From a bacterium (lineage in GTDB: Bacteria > Hinthialibacterota > Hinthialibacteria > OLB16): a stretch of DNA of 64,000 nt. A program made the position numbers and the translations under genes. Location of the stretch: contig JAJVIK010000016.1 in the NCBI GenBank assembly GCA_022072055.1, forward strand, positions 62,001-126,000, written 5' to 3'. The notes under the pieces were generated by a model that was not told the DNA's origin, ran no database searches, and saw only the letters and a list, made by a program, of their open reading frames with translations. Each line of letters starts with the position of its first letter. Positions within the stretch are counted from its first letter, which is position 1. Shown in pieces: positions 49,597 through 58,001 of the stretch.

Positions 49597-51321
49597 ATGC
49601 TCCACTCAATGGAACTGGAAAACTTCAAGGCCTTTGGTCGACGGGTGAAGATCCCCTGTGCTCCAATCACGCTCATCTTCGGTCAGAACAACGCGGGGAA
49701 GAGTTCGATCCTTCACGCGCTTTACTTGATGAGGGCATCGGCCCAGCATACATCCGACGATGATCGATGGCTCGTTCTAGCAGATAAACAAGGTTCCTTT
49801 GACCTTGGCGCCTTCCCGAATGTCATTTTCGGTCACCACACAAGGCGCAAGGTGAAGATCAGAGTCGTGTGGACAAGTTCGAAACCACGTAAATCCGTTG
49901 GAGACAAGGGAATAACCGATCCCTTCCAGAGATTCTTCGGAAAACTCGATGATCGCCTGTTAGGAGTTGAGTACTCATTCATTCTACCACCCGAGAGCGC
50001 CTTCCCATTTGCTGACAGGATTGATCTGTTCGTCTCTTCCTTTCTTCGGCCATTCGCCACCTTCACTCTTATTAAGACTGAAATGTGTCGCGTTTCAGGG
50101 AAAGGGCATGGAGTTCCACGCTCGGCGCTGGACCATTTACGGGAGATTGTCCGAGGCAAGCAAGAGTTCGCATGGTCCTATCTATCAAGCCATCCGGACC
50201 TCTGGAAGAATCAAGTTGATAGCCTCACTGCCCGCCGGGCGGAAATTATTGGTCTGCTCAAGACACTAGACAAACGAACGCAACAGATTGTCCCTGACAA
50301 CACTAATCGCAACCTCCTTCAGTTTCAAACGCGGATACCTGACGGGAATCTCGCTGACCACACCGGTGTGGTGGACGCCTTACGTTTCTATACTGGTGAG
50401 ATTTCTGCGGAGCGGCTCGCAAAGCGCGTTTTCGGTGAACTCAAGTCCTGGATAGCCAGTGTGTCGCTCTTTGAATGCGAACTAGAATGGCCGATTCAGC
50501 TGTCATTGTTTGAGTGGGAAAACGCTCCCCCAGAAGACCCAGATTATCATTATGTGTCCGAGTTGTTTGGCGACTTGCTCGCCATTGAAACGGTCCCAGG
50601 AGCAATCCTTAGTAACCTCAAGCGCCAACTCAAGAGCATCGAGCCGCTTGGTCCAACTCGTGCAATCCCGAAGCGGATTTATACCTTTGAAGGTGTTAAG
50701 CGTGAGGCTGTCGGCTTTCTAGGAGAGGAATGTCCAGCTCTTCTCTATCATCAGCCGGATCTCCTTTCCGAAGTCAATACGTGGCTTGCTGGAAAGGACA
50801 AGCTCGACTCAGGCTACCGTCTTTCCGCTGACGAAGTGCAATTTCGAACCATGGAGCTCTTCCAGATTAATGTTCTTGAGACTTTTAGCCGTGGGAAGGC
50901 TCCCATCCCTTGGTCTGATGTCGGATATGGATTGAGCCAGATTGTTCCTATCGTAATTCAATGTCTTCTACGGAATTGTTCGATTCTTACCTTTGAACAG
51001 CCTGAACTCCACATTCACCCACGCCTTCAAGCTGCCCTCGGCGACCTCTTTATCCATTCCGCTCAAAGGGGCAATCAACTGATCATCGAAACCCATAGTG
51101 AGCATCTGATATTGAGGCTCCTGCGACGGATTCGTGAGACAACAAATGGAACACTTCCGGAAGGAGTTGATCCTCTCCGACCGGAAGACCTCTCTGTTCT
51201 CTATGTCAAACGTGGAAAGGGGGGTTCGGAAGTCGTCCAACTTCCCGTGACGCCGGATGGGGATTTTGAGTCCGATTGGCCGGAAGGGTTCTTTACAGAG
51301 CGCGAAAGGGAACTCTTTTGA
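49597..51321 (+). CDS. OLD-like AAA/ABC-type ATPase, copy 2
   Basis: A 574-residue paralogue of the ATPase at 45075. Walker A is GQNNAGKSS (K35), signature DVGYGLSQIVP, Walker B TFEQPELHIHP (E467), switch IETHSEHLI. The first 40 and last 110 residues are closely conserved between the copies, including the VQLPVTPDGDF tail, while the middle (about 50-400) is strongly diverged, as expected for a region that senses a trigger or binds a partner. GGGAGGA lies 6 bases before the ATG. The partner gene starts one base after the stop (TGA-C-ATG). Base composition is visibly more AT-rich than in the flanking chromosome. Confidence 0.87.
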   Translation: MLHSMELENFKAFGRRVKIPCAPITLIFGQNNAGKSSILHALYLMRASAQHTSDDDRWLVLADKQGSFDLGAFPNVIFGHHTRRKVKIRVVWTSSKPRKSVGDKGITDPFQRFFGKLDDRLLGVEYSFILPPESAFPFADRIDLFVSSFLRPFATFTLIKTEMCRVSGKGHGVPRSALDHLREIVRGKQEFAWSYLSSHPDLWKNQVDSLTARRAEIIGLLKTLDKRTQQIVPDNTNRNLLQFQTRIPDGNLADHTGVVDALRFYTGEISAERLAKRVFGELKSWIASVSLFECELEWPIQLSLFEWENAPPEDPDYHYVSELFGDLLAIETVPGAILSNLKRQLKSIEPLGPTRAIPKRIYTFEGVKREAVGFLGEECPALLYHQPDLLSEVNTWLAGKDKLDSGYRLSADEVQFRTMELFQINVLETFSRGKAPIPWSDVGYGLSQIVPIVIQCLLRNCSILTFEQPELHIHPRLQAALGDLFIHSAQRGNQLIIETHSEHLILRLLRRIRETTNGTLPEGVDPLRPEDLSVLYVKRGKGGSEVVQLPVTPDGDFESDWPEGFFTERERELF

Positions 51322-51322
51322 C

Positions 51323-52276
51323 ATGATCAAAGAGATTGCGGTCGATCCAGAGGTCCTCGCCGACTGGAATGGATATCGGATTGTCTTTCAAGGGTGTGGT
51401 GTGGAGAAAGGCAGGCTCATCTGGCGATTCCCTGAGGATTGGCCATCCAAGGTCGTGGAACGAATTGATCAGGCTCGCAAGACAAGTCAGCTTCAACCTG
51501 TAAAAGCCAAGACCATAATCGAAGATGTGAGGAAATCCTATCGCCGAAAAACTGTCCCAAGCCGGAGAAGGTATGCCTCAGAGAAATCATGGTTGGAGAA
51601 CGCAGAGAATGAACACCAAAGAGAGCCATTCAGTTTGATCGTTTGTTGCGGCAATCCGCAGTCCTTGAGTGGAGTCCTCGCGGCGGATGACATCACTGAA
51701 GAAACGGATGGATGGTACGTCAATACAGGAAAGAAGGTCGAACGAACGGCTTCTAATCTTGCTGATTGTGCACGTGTCCTTCTCAGCCACTCGACAAGGA
51801 TTATCTTCGTAGATCCTTACTTTGATCCCCAAGAAGAGAAGTTTCTTTCTTCATTGCGCGCCTTCCTGAGCGCCTGTCCCGAGGCACATGGTCCAAAACG
51901 GAAGTTCGAGCTCCACTCAAAGGTGCAAGCAAAAAGAAATAGAGACGGTCAATTCAACGAAGAGTCCGGCCTAGAGTGGGAGAAGCGATGCTTGAGCTTG
52001 CGGCGGATCCTACTACCCAACATAAGCCTTAGCATCTTTCGGTGGCGAGACTATGCACAGGGAGAAATTCTCGAGGGATTCCATGCTCGATATATTCTAA
52101 CTGAACTTGGTGGGATCCGTTTTGACTGGGGACTCGATGAAGATCCAAAGAGGAAGAAGACCGATGTTCAAATCCTCAATCACGATCTTTACACGGAACG
52201 ATGGAGGGATTTCCAGGAAGGAAGTTCTCCTTTCGATTTAGACTGGAAGATGAAAATCGACTACAGTGCAGACTGA
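51323..52276 (+). CDS. PLD-fold-like putative effector, copy 2
   Basis: A 317-residue paralogue of the protein at 46677. Shared blocks: VDPEVLADW at the N-terminus, WLENAENEHQREPF, VERTASNLADCARVL, IIFVDPYFDP and FHARYILTELGG followed by an acidic GLDED. Between the DPYFDP and HxRY blocks the sequence is charged and variable. It has no signal peptide or membrane helix. It ends with a 16-base overlap with the convergent helicase gene. The same role as copy 1 is expected, coupled to its own ATPase. Confidence 0.62.
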   Translation: MIKEIAVDPEVLADWNGYRIVFQGCGVEKGRLIWRFPEDWPSKVVERIDQARKTSQLQPVKAKTIIEDVRKSYRRKTVPSRRRYASEKSWLENAENEHQREPFSLIVCCGNPQSLSGVLAADDITEETDGWYVNTGKKVERTASNLADCARVLLSHSTRIIFVDPYFDPQEEKFLSSLRAFLSACPEAHGPKRKFELHSKVQAKRNRDGQFNEESGLEWEKRCLSLRRILLPNISLSIFRWRDYAQGEILEGFHARYILTELGGIRFDWGLDEDPKRKKTDVQILNHDLYTERWRDFQEGSSPFDLDWKMKIDYSAD

Positions 52277-54174
52277 CCTCTTTCGAGCAACCCTTCCACT
52301 CCGATTCCATCCCACTCCGGCACCCATTCATCCGCGCCGATCGCAAATCTCCTGATATGATGGTTTGACTGTATCGCCGACGGACGGTCCACGATGAACA
52401 CTTGCGCCTTGGCGCGGCTGATGGCAACATTCCAAATTCGGGAGGCATCCCTGCTTCCCGTCAGGAAACCTTCCATCGAATCAACTGGATCCAGGACAAC
52501 CACAAGGGCTTCGCTGCCCTGGCAACGATGAACTGTGCTGACCTCCACACTGGGTGTCCCGCTTAGGAAATGGCGAAGGTAGTAGGACTGCATTCGGAAG
52601 GGCGAGATGACCAGGATGCGCTCGTCGTGGCCTAACAGGGGACGGATCCCATGCACAATTCCCGCTGTGATCCGCGCGGCCCTCAAATCTCCCTTTGAAC
52701 CTTGGATGGTGAACGGACGGCTTGGGGGGGTGATCCACGCTGGGGGTTGGGCGCTGGACTTATTTACAACAACCCGCGGTTTTACCGGCCAGGGCGGAGG
52801 CCAACAGGGCAGTGGAGGATTGCCGACCACATTGAGGTCACCATCGTAGAAGGACTGTGCGATGAAGTCGCACAGGCTTTCATTCATACGGCTCTGCTCG
52901 TTTAGACGCACCATGATCCCCATATCGAAGAGCCGATGTACTCGATTATTCGCGGATTCGTTTTCAATCCCCACTAGATCAAACACAGTCCTCTCGAACA
53001 AGAGACGGATATCAGCCTTCACTTGATGGGGGGCAAATTTGGGGACCGAGCAGAAGGGACGCAGCTGCATGGGGTCCCCCACGAACAGCCACTGTTTGGA
53101 TTGGAGCCCCAGGAGGAATGCAATCATGGGAAGCGCAACGAGGGAGGCTTCATCTAGAATGACCAGGTCCCACTCTTCATCCCAAAGCGTGTTCCGAGCT
53201 AGAAGACTGGCAAGAGTAGTGGCGGCAAGTCTCGCCTCTGGCAAGAGATGCTCGAGGAGGGAGTTACGCTCAATTCCCAACTGGTGGAACTGCACCTTCG
53301 TGGCGGCGGCATCGGACTCGAACGGTAAGTCCTGATCAGCAGCCCCTGGAAAGTCAGCCCGTTCCGCCTTCTTCTGGTCGATCTTACAGGCGATCTCATC
53401 CAAGCACATTTGGAAACGAAGAAGATGCCTGCGTCCAGGAAAGTCAAACTCGGGATGCTGCGGGTACCCCAGACGAAGGATGGTTCCCTCGGGAAGAGTA
53501 TGGCCGCTGCTTCGCGCGGCATTGTCGGTTTCGAGAACTAGGAGGTCGACTGAACGGTTAGTGGGCCCCACCGCCAGTACCTTGCGTCCATCCAGAATAT
53601 GGGCGAGAGCAATGGCGCCAACTGTGAAAGTCTTGCCGGTTCCCGGTGGTCCCCAGATCAGGCCGATCTGCTTTCGGGCCACTGAAGATGCCTGTCGCTG
53701 GCGTTCCCTTAAAGTCCCAACATGGTCGGTCAGGGCCGGGATCACAACGTGTCCTGCCGAAGAATCCGGCCATGTGCTCCTTCCGACTGACTCGTAGAGT
53801 ACAGGCAGTCCGCGCAGCCCCTTCGACCATTCCAGCAGACCTTTCAGGTAATCTGGCGGGAAGACAAGCAGCTCATCGCCAACGACCAAGTCTCTGCCGC
53901 TGGCCTTCTTGATGACAAGGCACTGGTCGGTTTCGTTGACCCGGAGAAGTTGGCCGCTGAAGAGGATCTTTTTGTTGGCGGTATCCTTGATGACACAGTC
54001 GCCCTCGAGATAACGAGGATCAGGAAGGTTGTCCTCGCTGCCCTTTCGTTTCGGGAAAGCACGGATGATCCGTGCGGATGTCTCGGTTTCGACTCCGGCT
54101 ACCACCATCTTGAAAGGCTTGAGGGAGGCGCGCTGAACCGCTCGGATGGCCTCACGGAATCGATCAATGTTCAT
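52261..54174 (-). CDS. Superfamily 1 helicase (UPF1/DNA2-like)
   Basis: A 637-residue helicase. About 160 N-terminal residues form a beta-rich domain, then the core: GPPGTGKT (175-182) as motif I, LVILDEAS as motif II, FVGDPMQLRPF as motif III, STVHRCQGSEA as motif V-like and WNVAISRAKAQ as motif VI. The layout is of the UPF1/DNA2-like group used in RNA or DNA unwinding and found in several defence systems. The ATG at 54174 lies inside the end of the CARF gene (11-base overlap), so the two are translationally coupled; a TTG at 54183 is less likely. Confidence 0.88.
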   Translation of the reverse strand: MNIDRFREAIRAVQRASLKPFKMVVAGVETETSARIIRAFPKRKGSEDNLPDPRYLEGDCVIKDTANKKILFSGQLLRVNETDQCLVIKKASGRDLVVGDELLVFPPDYLKGLLEWSKGLRGLPVLYESVGRSTWPDSSAGHVVIPALTDHVGTLRERQRQASSVARKQIGLIWGPPGTGKTFTVGAIALAHILDGRKVLAVGPTNRSVDLLVLETDNAARSSGHTLPEGTILRLGYPQHPEFDFPGRRHLLRFQMCLDEIACKIDQKKAERADFPGAADQDLPFESDAAATKVQFHQLGIERNSLLEHLLPEARLAATTLASLLARNTLWDEEWDLVILDEASLVALPMIAFLLGLQSKQWLFVGDPMQLRPFCSVPKFAPHQVKADIRLLFERTVFDLVGIENESANNRVHRLFDMGIMVRLNEQSRMNESLCDFIAQSFYDGDLNVVGNPPLPCWPPPWPVKPRVVVNKSSAQPPAWITPPSRPFTIQGSKGDLRAARITAGIVHGIRPLLGHDERILVISPFRMQSYYLRHFLSGTPSVEVSTVHRCQGSEALVVVLDPVDSMEGFLTGSRDASRIWNVAISRAKAQVFIVDRPSAIQSNHHIRRFAIGADEWVPEWDGIGVEGLLERGQSAL

Positions 54175-55249
54175 AGGAGTCAAGAATATGTAATAGGGCG
54201 TGGACGAAGCATACTGCCTCTTTAGTCAAATCATCAGGAAGGTTGGACAGGAAAATCCTGAACAACCTCGGGCTCGCAGGTCTCCGCTGCCCCACGGCCA
54301 TTGTTATCGCGCAGAGAGCAGCTAGCTCGCGTTGTCCGCTCCTTCGAGCGGTCTCCCCGAGGGTGGCCAAGACAGCCATCCGTCCTTTGGGAGAGCTCAA
54401 AAGAGTTTTTCCGTGAGCCAAGTTCTTATGGGGGTCAGCCCCCCCCTCGGTTCGGAGCAGCTTGCGAAGCTGGGATAAAGCCACCCCATAGCCGGCGGTG
54501 GCCAATGCATCAACGACTTTGAGGGACAAGAAACACTGAAGATCCTTGGGACCGGCGAATCCCTTATCGAGGATGCTCTTGAGAGTCCGCGCCGCGCTAT
54601 TCCAGGCGCCAGCGGCAATAAGTGCCACCGCCTGATTTCGCAGGTCCTGGCCGCAGAGCAGGAGCGCGCTGGGGAGTTGAACATATCGAGTGGTGAAGAT
54701 CAGATGTTTGTGGACCGGGTGCGCCTGCCCTTCAAGATACACTTGCCGGAAGTCCCGCGCCGCAGCAATGGCCCCTAAGGCCGCAGCCGTGGCTTTGCGT
54801 CCGCTGGTGACATCCACCACCACCGAATGCGGCGGCGGTTCGCCAGCCACAATGTAATACGAGTGAATGACATCCATGACCTTCACTGATTCGGTTCCAT
54901 CCCCGATGAAGGCCTTCTCTGTGTTACCGATGGACTCGCCATGCAGAACCAAAACTTTCGGGACAAGGAACTCTGTTTCAGAAGAGTAGAGGAGGATGGC
55001 TCTCTCGTGAGGAGTCGCGGTGAGTGCCAGCGCTGGTGAATACGGCTGTGTGCCAATCGTAACAAAGAGGATCTTGGCAGTTGGACGATTCTTGGCCTCT
55101 TGTTGGTGAATATTGCGGAGTAGGGGAAAGACCTCGTGCTCATAGAACCGTTCGGGAGTCCCGGCCCGTTTCCGGATCGCGGAAAGCTCATCCCATTTTC
55201 TTTGGAGAAGCCCAGCGCCCGACTCTAATGGATACTCGGATTGTGCCAT
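54164..55249 (-). CDS. CARF domain protein (Csx/TIGR02710-like) coupled to helicase
   Basis: A 361-residue protein. Residues 58-185 have a CARF Rossmann layout: strand KILFVTIGTQPYSPALAL, a middle strand, and VVVDVTSGRKATAAALGA (DVTSG at 146-150), the loop that in CRISPR-associated CARF proteins contacts cyclic oligoadenylate. The C-terminal 160 residues are helical, without a HEPN RxxxxH or a PD-ExK motif, so it looks like a sensor rather than a ring nuclease or RNase. The start lies 8 bases after the stop of the PL22-like gene and overlaps helicase start at its own end. No type III CRISPR locus is in the window. Confidence 0.72.
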   Translation of the reverse strand: MAQSEYPLESGAGLLQRKWDELSAIRKRAGTPERFYEHEVFPLLRNIHQQEAKNRPTAKILFVTIGTQPYSPALALTATPHERAILLYSSETEFLVPKVLVLHGESIGNTEKAFIGDGTESVKVMDVIHSYYIVAGEPPPHSVVVDVTSGRKATAAALGAIAAARDFRQVYLEGQAHPVHKHLIFTTRYVQLPSALLLCGQDLRNQAVALIAAGAWNSAARTLKSILDKGFAGPKDLQCFLSLKVVDALATAGYGVALSQLRKLLRTEGGADPHKNLAHGKTLLSSPKGRMAVLATLGETARRSGQRELAALCAITMAVGQRRPASPRLFRIFLSNLPDDLTKEAVCFVHALLHILDSYEH

Positions 55250-55559
55250 GCCCCCCCTCACCACCCCTCCCTCAACCAGCTCTCGGGCAACTCCGCCACG
55301 CACACATCCGGGTTGCCGCGACGGGTTGAGGTGAAGACCACCTTGCTTCCCTCTTTGTTCCAGCCCACGTGCGGATGGGCGCCGTGGCCGTAGGTGCGGT
55401 GGTTCTGGGTCAGGATCCGCGCGCGCGCGGTCTTGCCACTGAAAATGCCGATATCCCCATGCCAGTTGTCAGCCGCCGCGAAGCGTCCGCAGGGAGAACC
55501 CGCGCAATGCCACCAGTTGTACTTGGAGACCTCCGCCGGGGTCCCGGTGGGCCACCAAC
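55250..55559. repeat. 310-bp direct repeat, right copy
   Basis: Second copy of the repeat at 49183-49492. Here it forms the 3' end of the intact lyase-like gene. Homologous recombination between the copies would remove 6067 bases and leave one intact lyase-like gene. Confidence 0.92.
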
Positions 55560-56484
55560 AACCCGCCCCGATGATCCGCGCGATCCCGGTGTCGAGGTCG
55601 ATCTCCTTGACATGCGCCTCTTCCTCGTGCCCATCCCGGTTGATCCCGCTGCAGAAGAGCACCCGGTTCTCCGTCCACCAGCACTCATGCGTGACCAGCT
55701 CGCCATCGAGTTGGGGATAGATCGGCCACGGCGCTTTCCCGGAGGAATCGACCAGATACATCCGCGCGGCGACCTCGCCCGCTTGGACATCCTTGGCGCG
55801 GTCGCTCACCCGTCCCCCATGCGCGAACAGAACCAGGTCGGGATCCTCCCAGCTGGCCTGGAGGTGGGTCACAACAACCTCGAAGGCGGCGAGTGTTTTC
55901 ACCGCGCCGTCTGCCTTGTTCATGAGAACAATTTCGGAACCGTTCGAGCCGCGCAGGGTGAACCCGCTGACCAGGGCCGTGCCATCGCTGTTGTCGTTGA
56001 GGCCGAGGGAGCTCGCCGCGCGCTCCGGGAGCTTCCCGATCAGGGTCTCCTCGATCCGGACCGTGGAGGGTTTGTCCCCGGAGCCGATCTTGATTTCCGG
56101 TTTCCAGGAATAGGCCGCCTGGTCATGGATCACATAGATGCGACTGTCGCGTCGTCCCGCGCAAGGGTCCCCCGCGATGGCCTGCCCTGGGCGCTGGAGG
56201 CGAACCAGTTCGCCGGTGGCCTCCAGGTATCCGAAGATCTCGCTCGCGCCGCCGCGCTGGGTCCTGAAGATCAGGAGCGAGCCATCCGCGAGCCACGAGC
56301 GTTGATGGAAATAGAGGTTGAGGTCCTCGGCGGAGTTTCCGGTGATGAGGGTGAGCTTCGCGCCGGAGGTCGGGTCGGTGACCACCTCGCGCTCGCTGGG
56401 GAAGACCTCGCAATCCCAGCTTTCGGCGTGGGAGATGCGGGGGATGAGGAGAAGAATTAGCGTGGGAAGCAGGAGTGTTTTCAT
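55258..56484 (-). CDS. Oligogalacturonate lyase-like (PL22-type) secreted beta-propeller protein
   Basis: A 408-residue exported protein with signal peptide (LLLIPRISHAE). Repeating beta-blade pieces, THECWWTENRVLF, YNWWHCAGSPCGRF and GAHPHVGWNKEGSKVVF, with their His residues fit the seven-bladed PL22 oligogalacturonate lyase fold, which cleaves unsaturated pectin fragments using a metal held by His. Its last 100 codons are duplicated at 49191-49492. The CARF gene starts 8 bases beyond its stop, so CARF and helicase may be read through from here. Confidence 0.8.
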   Translation of the reverse strand: MKTLLLPTLILLLIPRISHAESWDCEVFPSEREVVTDPTSGAKLTLITGNSAEDLNLYFHQRSWLADGSLLIFRTQRGGASEIFGYLEATGELVRLQRPGQAIAGDPCAGRRDSRIYVIHDQAAYSWKPEIKIGSGDKPSTVRIEETLIGKLPERAASSLGLNDNSDGTALVSGFTLRGSNGSEIVLMNKADGAVKTLAAFEVVVTHLQASWEDPDLVLFAHGGRVSDRAKDVQAGEVAARMYLVDSSGKAPWPIYPQLDGELVTHECWWTENRVLFCSGINRDGHEEEAHVKEIDLDTGIARIIGAGCWWPTGTPAEVSKYNWWHCAGSPCGRFAAADNWHGDIGIFSGKTARARILTQNHRTYGHGAHPHVGWNKEGSKVVFTSTRRGNPDVCVAELPESWLREGW

Positions 56485-56565
56485 TGGATGGGGTCCTATA
56501 TCCGATTGGTTGCCATGGGTCCGTCACGATCCCTGCCCTACCGGCTCGGCCAACGGACAGAGCTG

Positions 56566-56811
56566 TTAGCAGCTTGGCGCTTCATCTCCCTCGCGGGGAG
56601 GGCGGTCCTTCACCTTCAAGAGGATCCTTCGATAGCGAGGAAGACTTGCACGTCTGGCTCGCTCCTCAAGATACTCCTCTGTCTTAATCGCGGAAATCTT
56701 CTCAGCGATTGCGGAGATAAAAAGCTGGTTCAGCGAGGTGTCTTCCTCCTTGGCGATATCACGCGCCATGTTCATCAGAGAATCAGGAAGACGAAGGGCA
56801 TACTTGCTCAT
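56566..56811 (-). CDS. Ribbon-helix-helix antitoxin-like protein
   Basis: An 81-residue protein beginning MSKYALRLPDSLMNMARDIA, a ribbon-helix-helix fold of the HicB/CopG antitoxin kind, with a charged C-terminal tail to bind a toxin. It follows the PIN gene; its ribosome site GGAGGTGA includes the PIN stop codon, and the ATG at 56811 is 8 bases later. The pair forms a toxin-first type II toxin-antitoxin unit. Confidence 0.82.
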   Translation of the reverse strand: MSKYALRLPDSLMNMARDIAKEEDTSLNQLFISAIAEKISAIKTEEYLEERARRASLPRYRRILLKVKDRPPREGDEAPSC

Positions 56812-56819
56812 GGGGACTT

Positions 56820-57242
56820 TCACCTCCGTATAATCTTCCAGAATTCCTTTGGCCTCTCAAGGCCTATGCCAAACCTCGCACGAGCTGGAAGTAAGTCCCG
56901 GATGTTGAAGCTGACGATGCAGTCCGCGGCCCCTGCCACCGCAAGTTCGAGGAGCATGTCGTCCTTTGGGTCGCGAAGCATCGGCCTCCATAGGAAAAAC
57001 GGAGTCACGGGGACGGAAAACTTCGTAAGAACGTCCACAAAGGCGTCTACTTCATCGAGGGTCAGTCCCGTCTCGACAAGGGTGTCATTCCGCTTGAGAA
57101 CGGACTCGTATTCCAAGAGGAGAGGGACGGAAACAAGCATGTCAAATAGACCCATCGGGATGGCCCTCAAAATCTGATGCGAGGCTCCCGCGCTTGAGAG
57201 GAGTCCTGCCAGGATCACATTGGTGTCAAGGACGGCTCTCAT
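56820..57242 (-). CDS. PIN domain toxin (putative toxin component, PIN family)
   Basis: A 140-residue PIN RNase. N-terminal MRAVLDTNVILAGL gives the first catalytic Asp (D6), and DPKDDMLLELA and VSFNIRDLL supply the later acidic residues. PIN toxins cut tRNA or mRNA when freed from the antitoxin. It is first in the pair, followed by the ribbon-helix-helix gene. A 16-bp palindrome overlaps its start codon and no ribosome site is seen, so it may be leaderless and repressed by its antitoxin. Confidence 0.86.
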   Translation of the reverse strand: MRAVLDTNVILAGLLSSAGASHQILRAIPMGLFDMLVSVPLLLEYESVLKRNDTLVETGLTLDEVDAFVDVLTKFSVPVTPFFLWRPMLRDPKDDMLLELAVAGAADCIVSFNIRDLLPARARFGIGLERPKEFWKIIRR

Positions 57243-57256
57243 ATCATATATGATAT
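57241..57256. promoter_or_regulatory. Perfect palindrome, likely operator of the PIN toxin-antitoxin unit
   Basis: ATATCATATATGATAT is a perfect 16-bp palindrome that overlaps the PIN start codon. This is the place expected for autoregulation by a ribbon-helix-helix antitoxin dimer pair. Confidence 0.65.
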
Positions 57257-57359
57257 CACAACTGAAGACCCAAGGAAGGTGCCGGCCCGTTCCCTATGGC
57301 GGACAGGATGGTATCATCTCGGATGAATGGCATTGAGTCCCCACACCCTGGAGCCTTCC

Positions 57360-58001
57360 ATGAGCGGTGATTTCCCCAACACGCCAACTCACCGGGACCC
57401 GGATGACGATCCGGGCGTCCCCACCCCGATTGACCTGCCGAGGATTGAGCGCGCGGTGCGGGAGATCCTGATCGCGGTGGGCGAGAATCCCGACCGCGAG
57501 GGGCTTAAGAAGACCCCCCATCGGGTGGCCAAGATGTTTGCCGAGGTCTTCAGCGGCCTGTACCAGGACCCGGACGCGGTCTTCGCCACCTCCTTCGAGG
57601 AGAAATACAACGAGATGGTCCTGCTCAAGGACATCCCGCTGCACTCCATGTGCGAACACCATCTGCTCCCGTTCATCGGGATGGCGCATGTGGCCTACAT
57701 CCCCAATGGTCGAGTGGCCGGGTTGTCCAAGCTCGCGCGCGTGGTGGACCACTTCGCCAAGCGTCCCCAAGTGCAGGAGCGTCTCACCGAGCAGATCGCC
57801 GATTTCATCGAGTCGCGGCTGGAGACCAAGGGGGTGGCGGTGATCATCGAGGCGACCCACTCCTGCATGACCATCCGCGGGGTGCGCAAACCCGGCGCGC
57901 GCATGGTCACCTCGGCGATGCGCGGGTTCTTTCTCAAGGATCCACGGTCGCGTCACGAGGTCCTGTCCCTCATTCACGGCGAGCGGAACCCGTTCCTGTG
58001 A
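57360..58001 (+). CDS. folE: GTP cyclohydrolase I (FolE)
   Basis: Converts GTP to dihydroneopterin triphosphate, the first step of folate and pterin synthesis. Zinc ligands are in [10 protein letters not shown] (C98, H101) and HSCMTIRGV (C169). The family motif [13 protein letters not shown] is intact. 213 residues, normal size. TGGAG lies 8 bases before the ATG at 57360; an ATG at 57327 would add eleven residues. Its end overlaps the convergent GT39-like gene by 32 bases. Confidence 0.97.
   Translation: MSGDFPNTPTHRDPDDDPGVPTPIDLPRIERAVREILIAVGENPDREGLKKTPHRVAKMFAEVFSGLYQDPDAVFATSFEEKYNEMVLLKDIPLHSMCEHHLLPFIGMAHVAYIPNGRVAGLSKLARVVDHFAKRPQVQERLTEQIADFIESRLETKGVAVIIEATHSCMTIRGVRKPGARMVTSAMRGFFLKDPRSRHEVLSLIHGERNPFL

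Noticed and set aside
43264-55249. CRISPR array or cas genes expected with two CARF proteins
   Set aside because: I saw no regularly spaced repeats and no Cas family in the window. CARF proteins also occur without CRISPR.
49183-55559. Integrase, transposase or tRNA attachment site for the cassette
   Set aside because: None of the genes between the repeats resembles a recombinase, and no tRNA is recognised at either end, so I describe the repeats without naming a mobile-element class.
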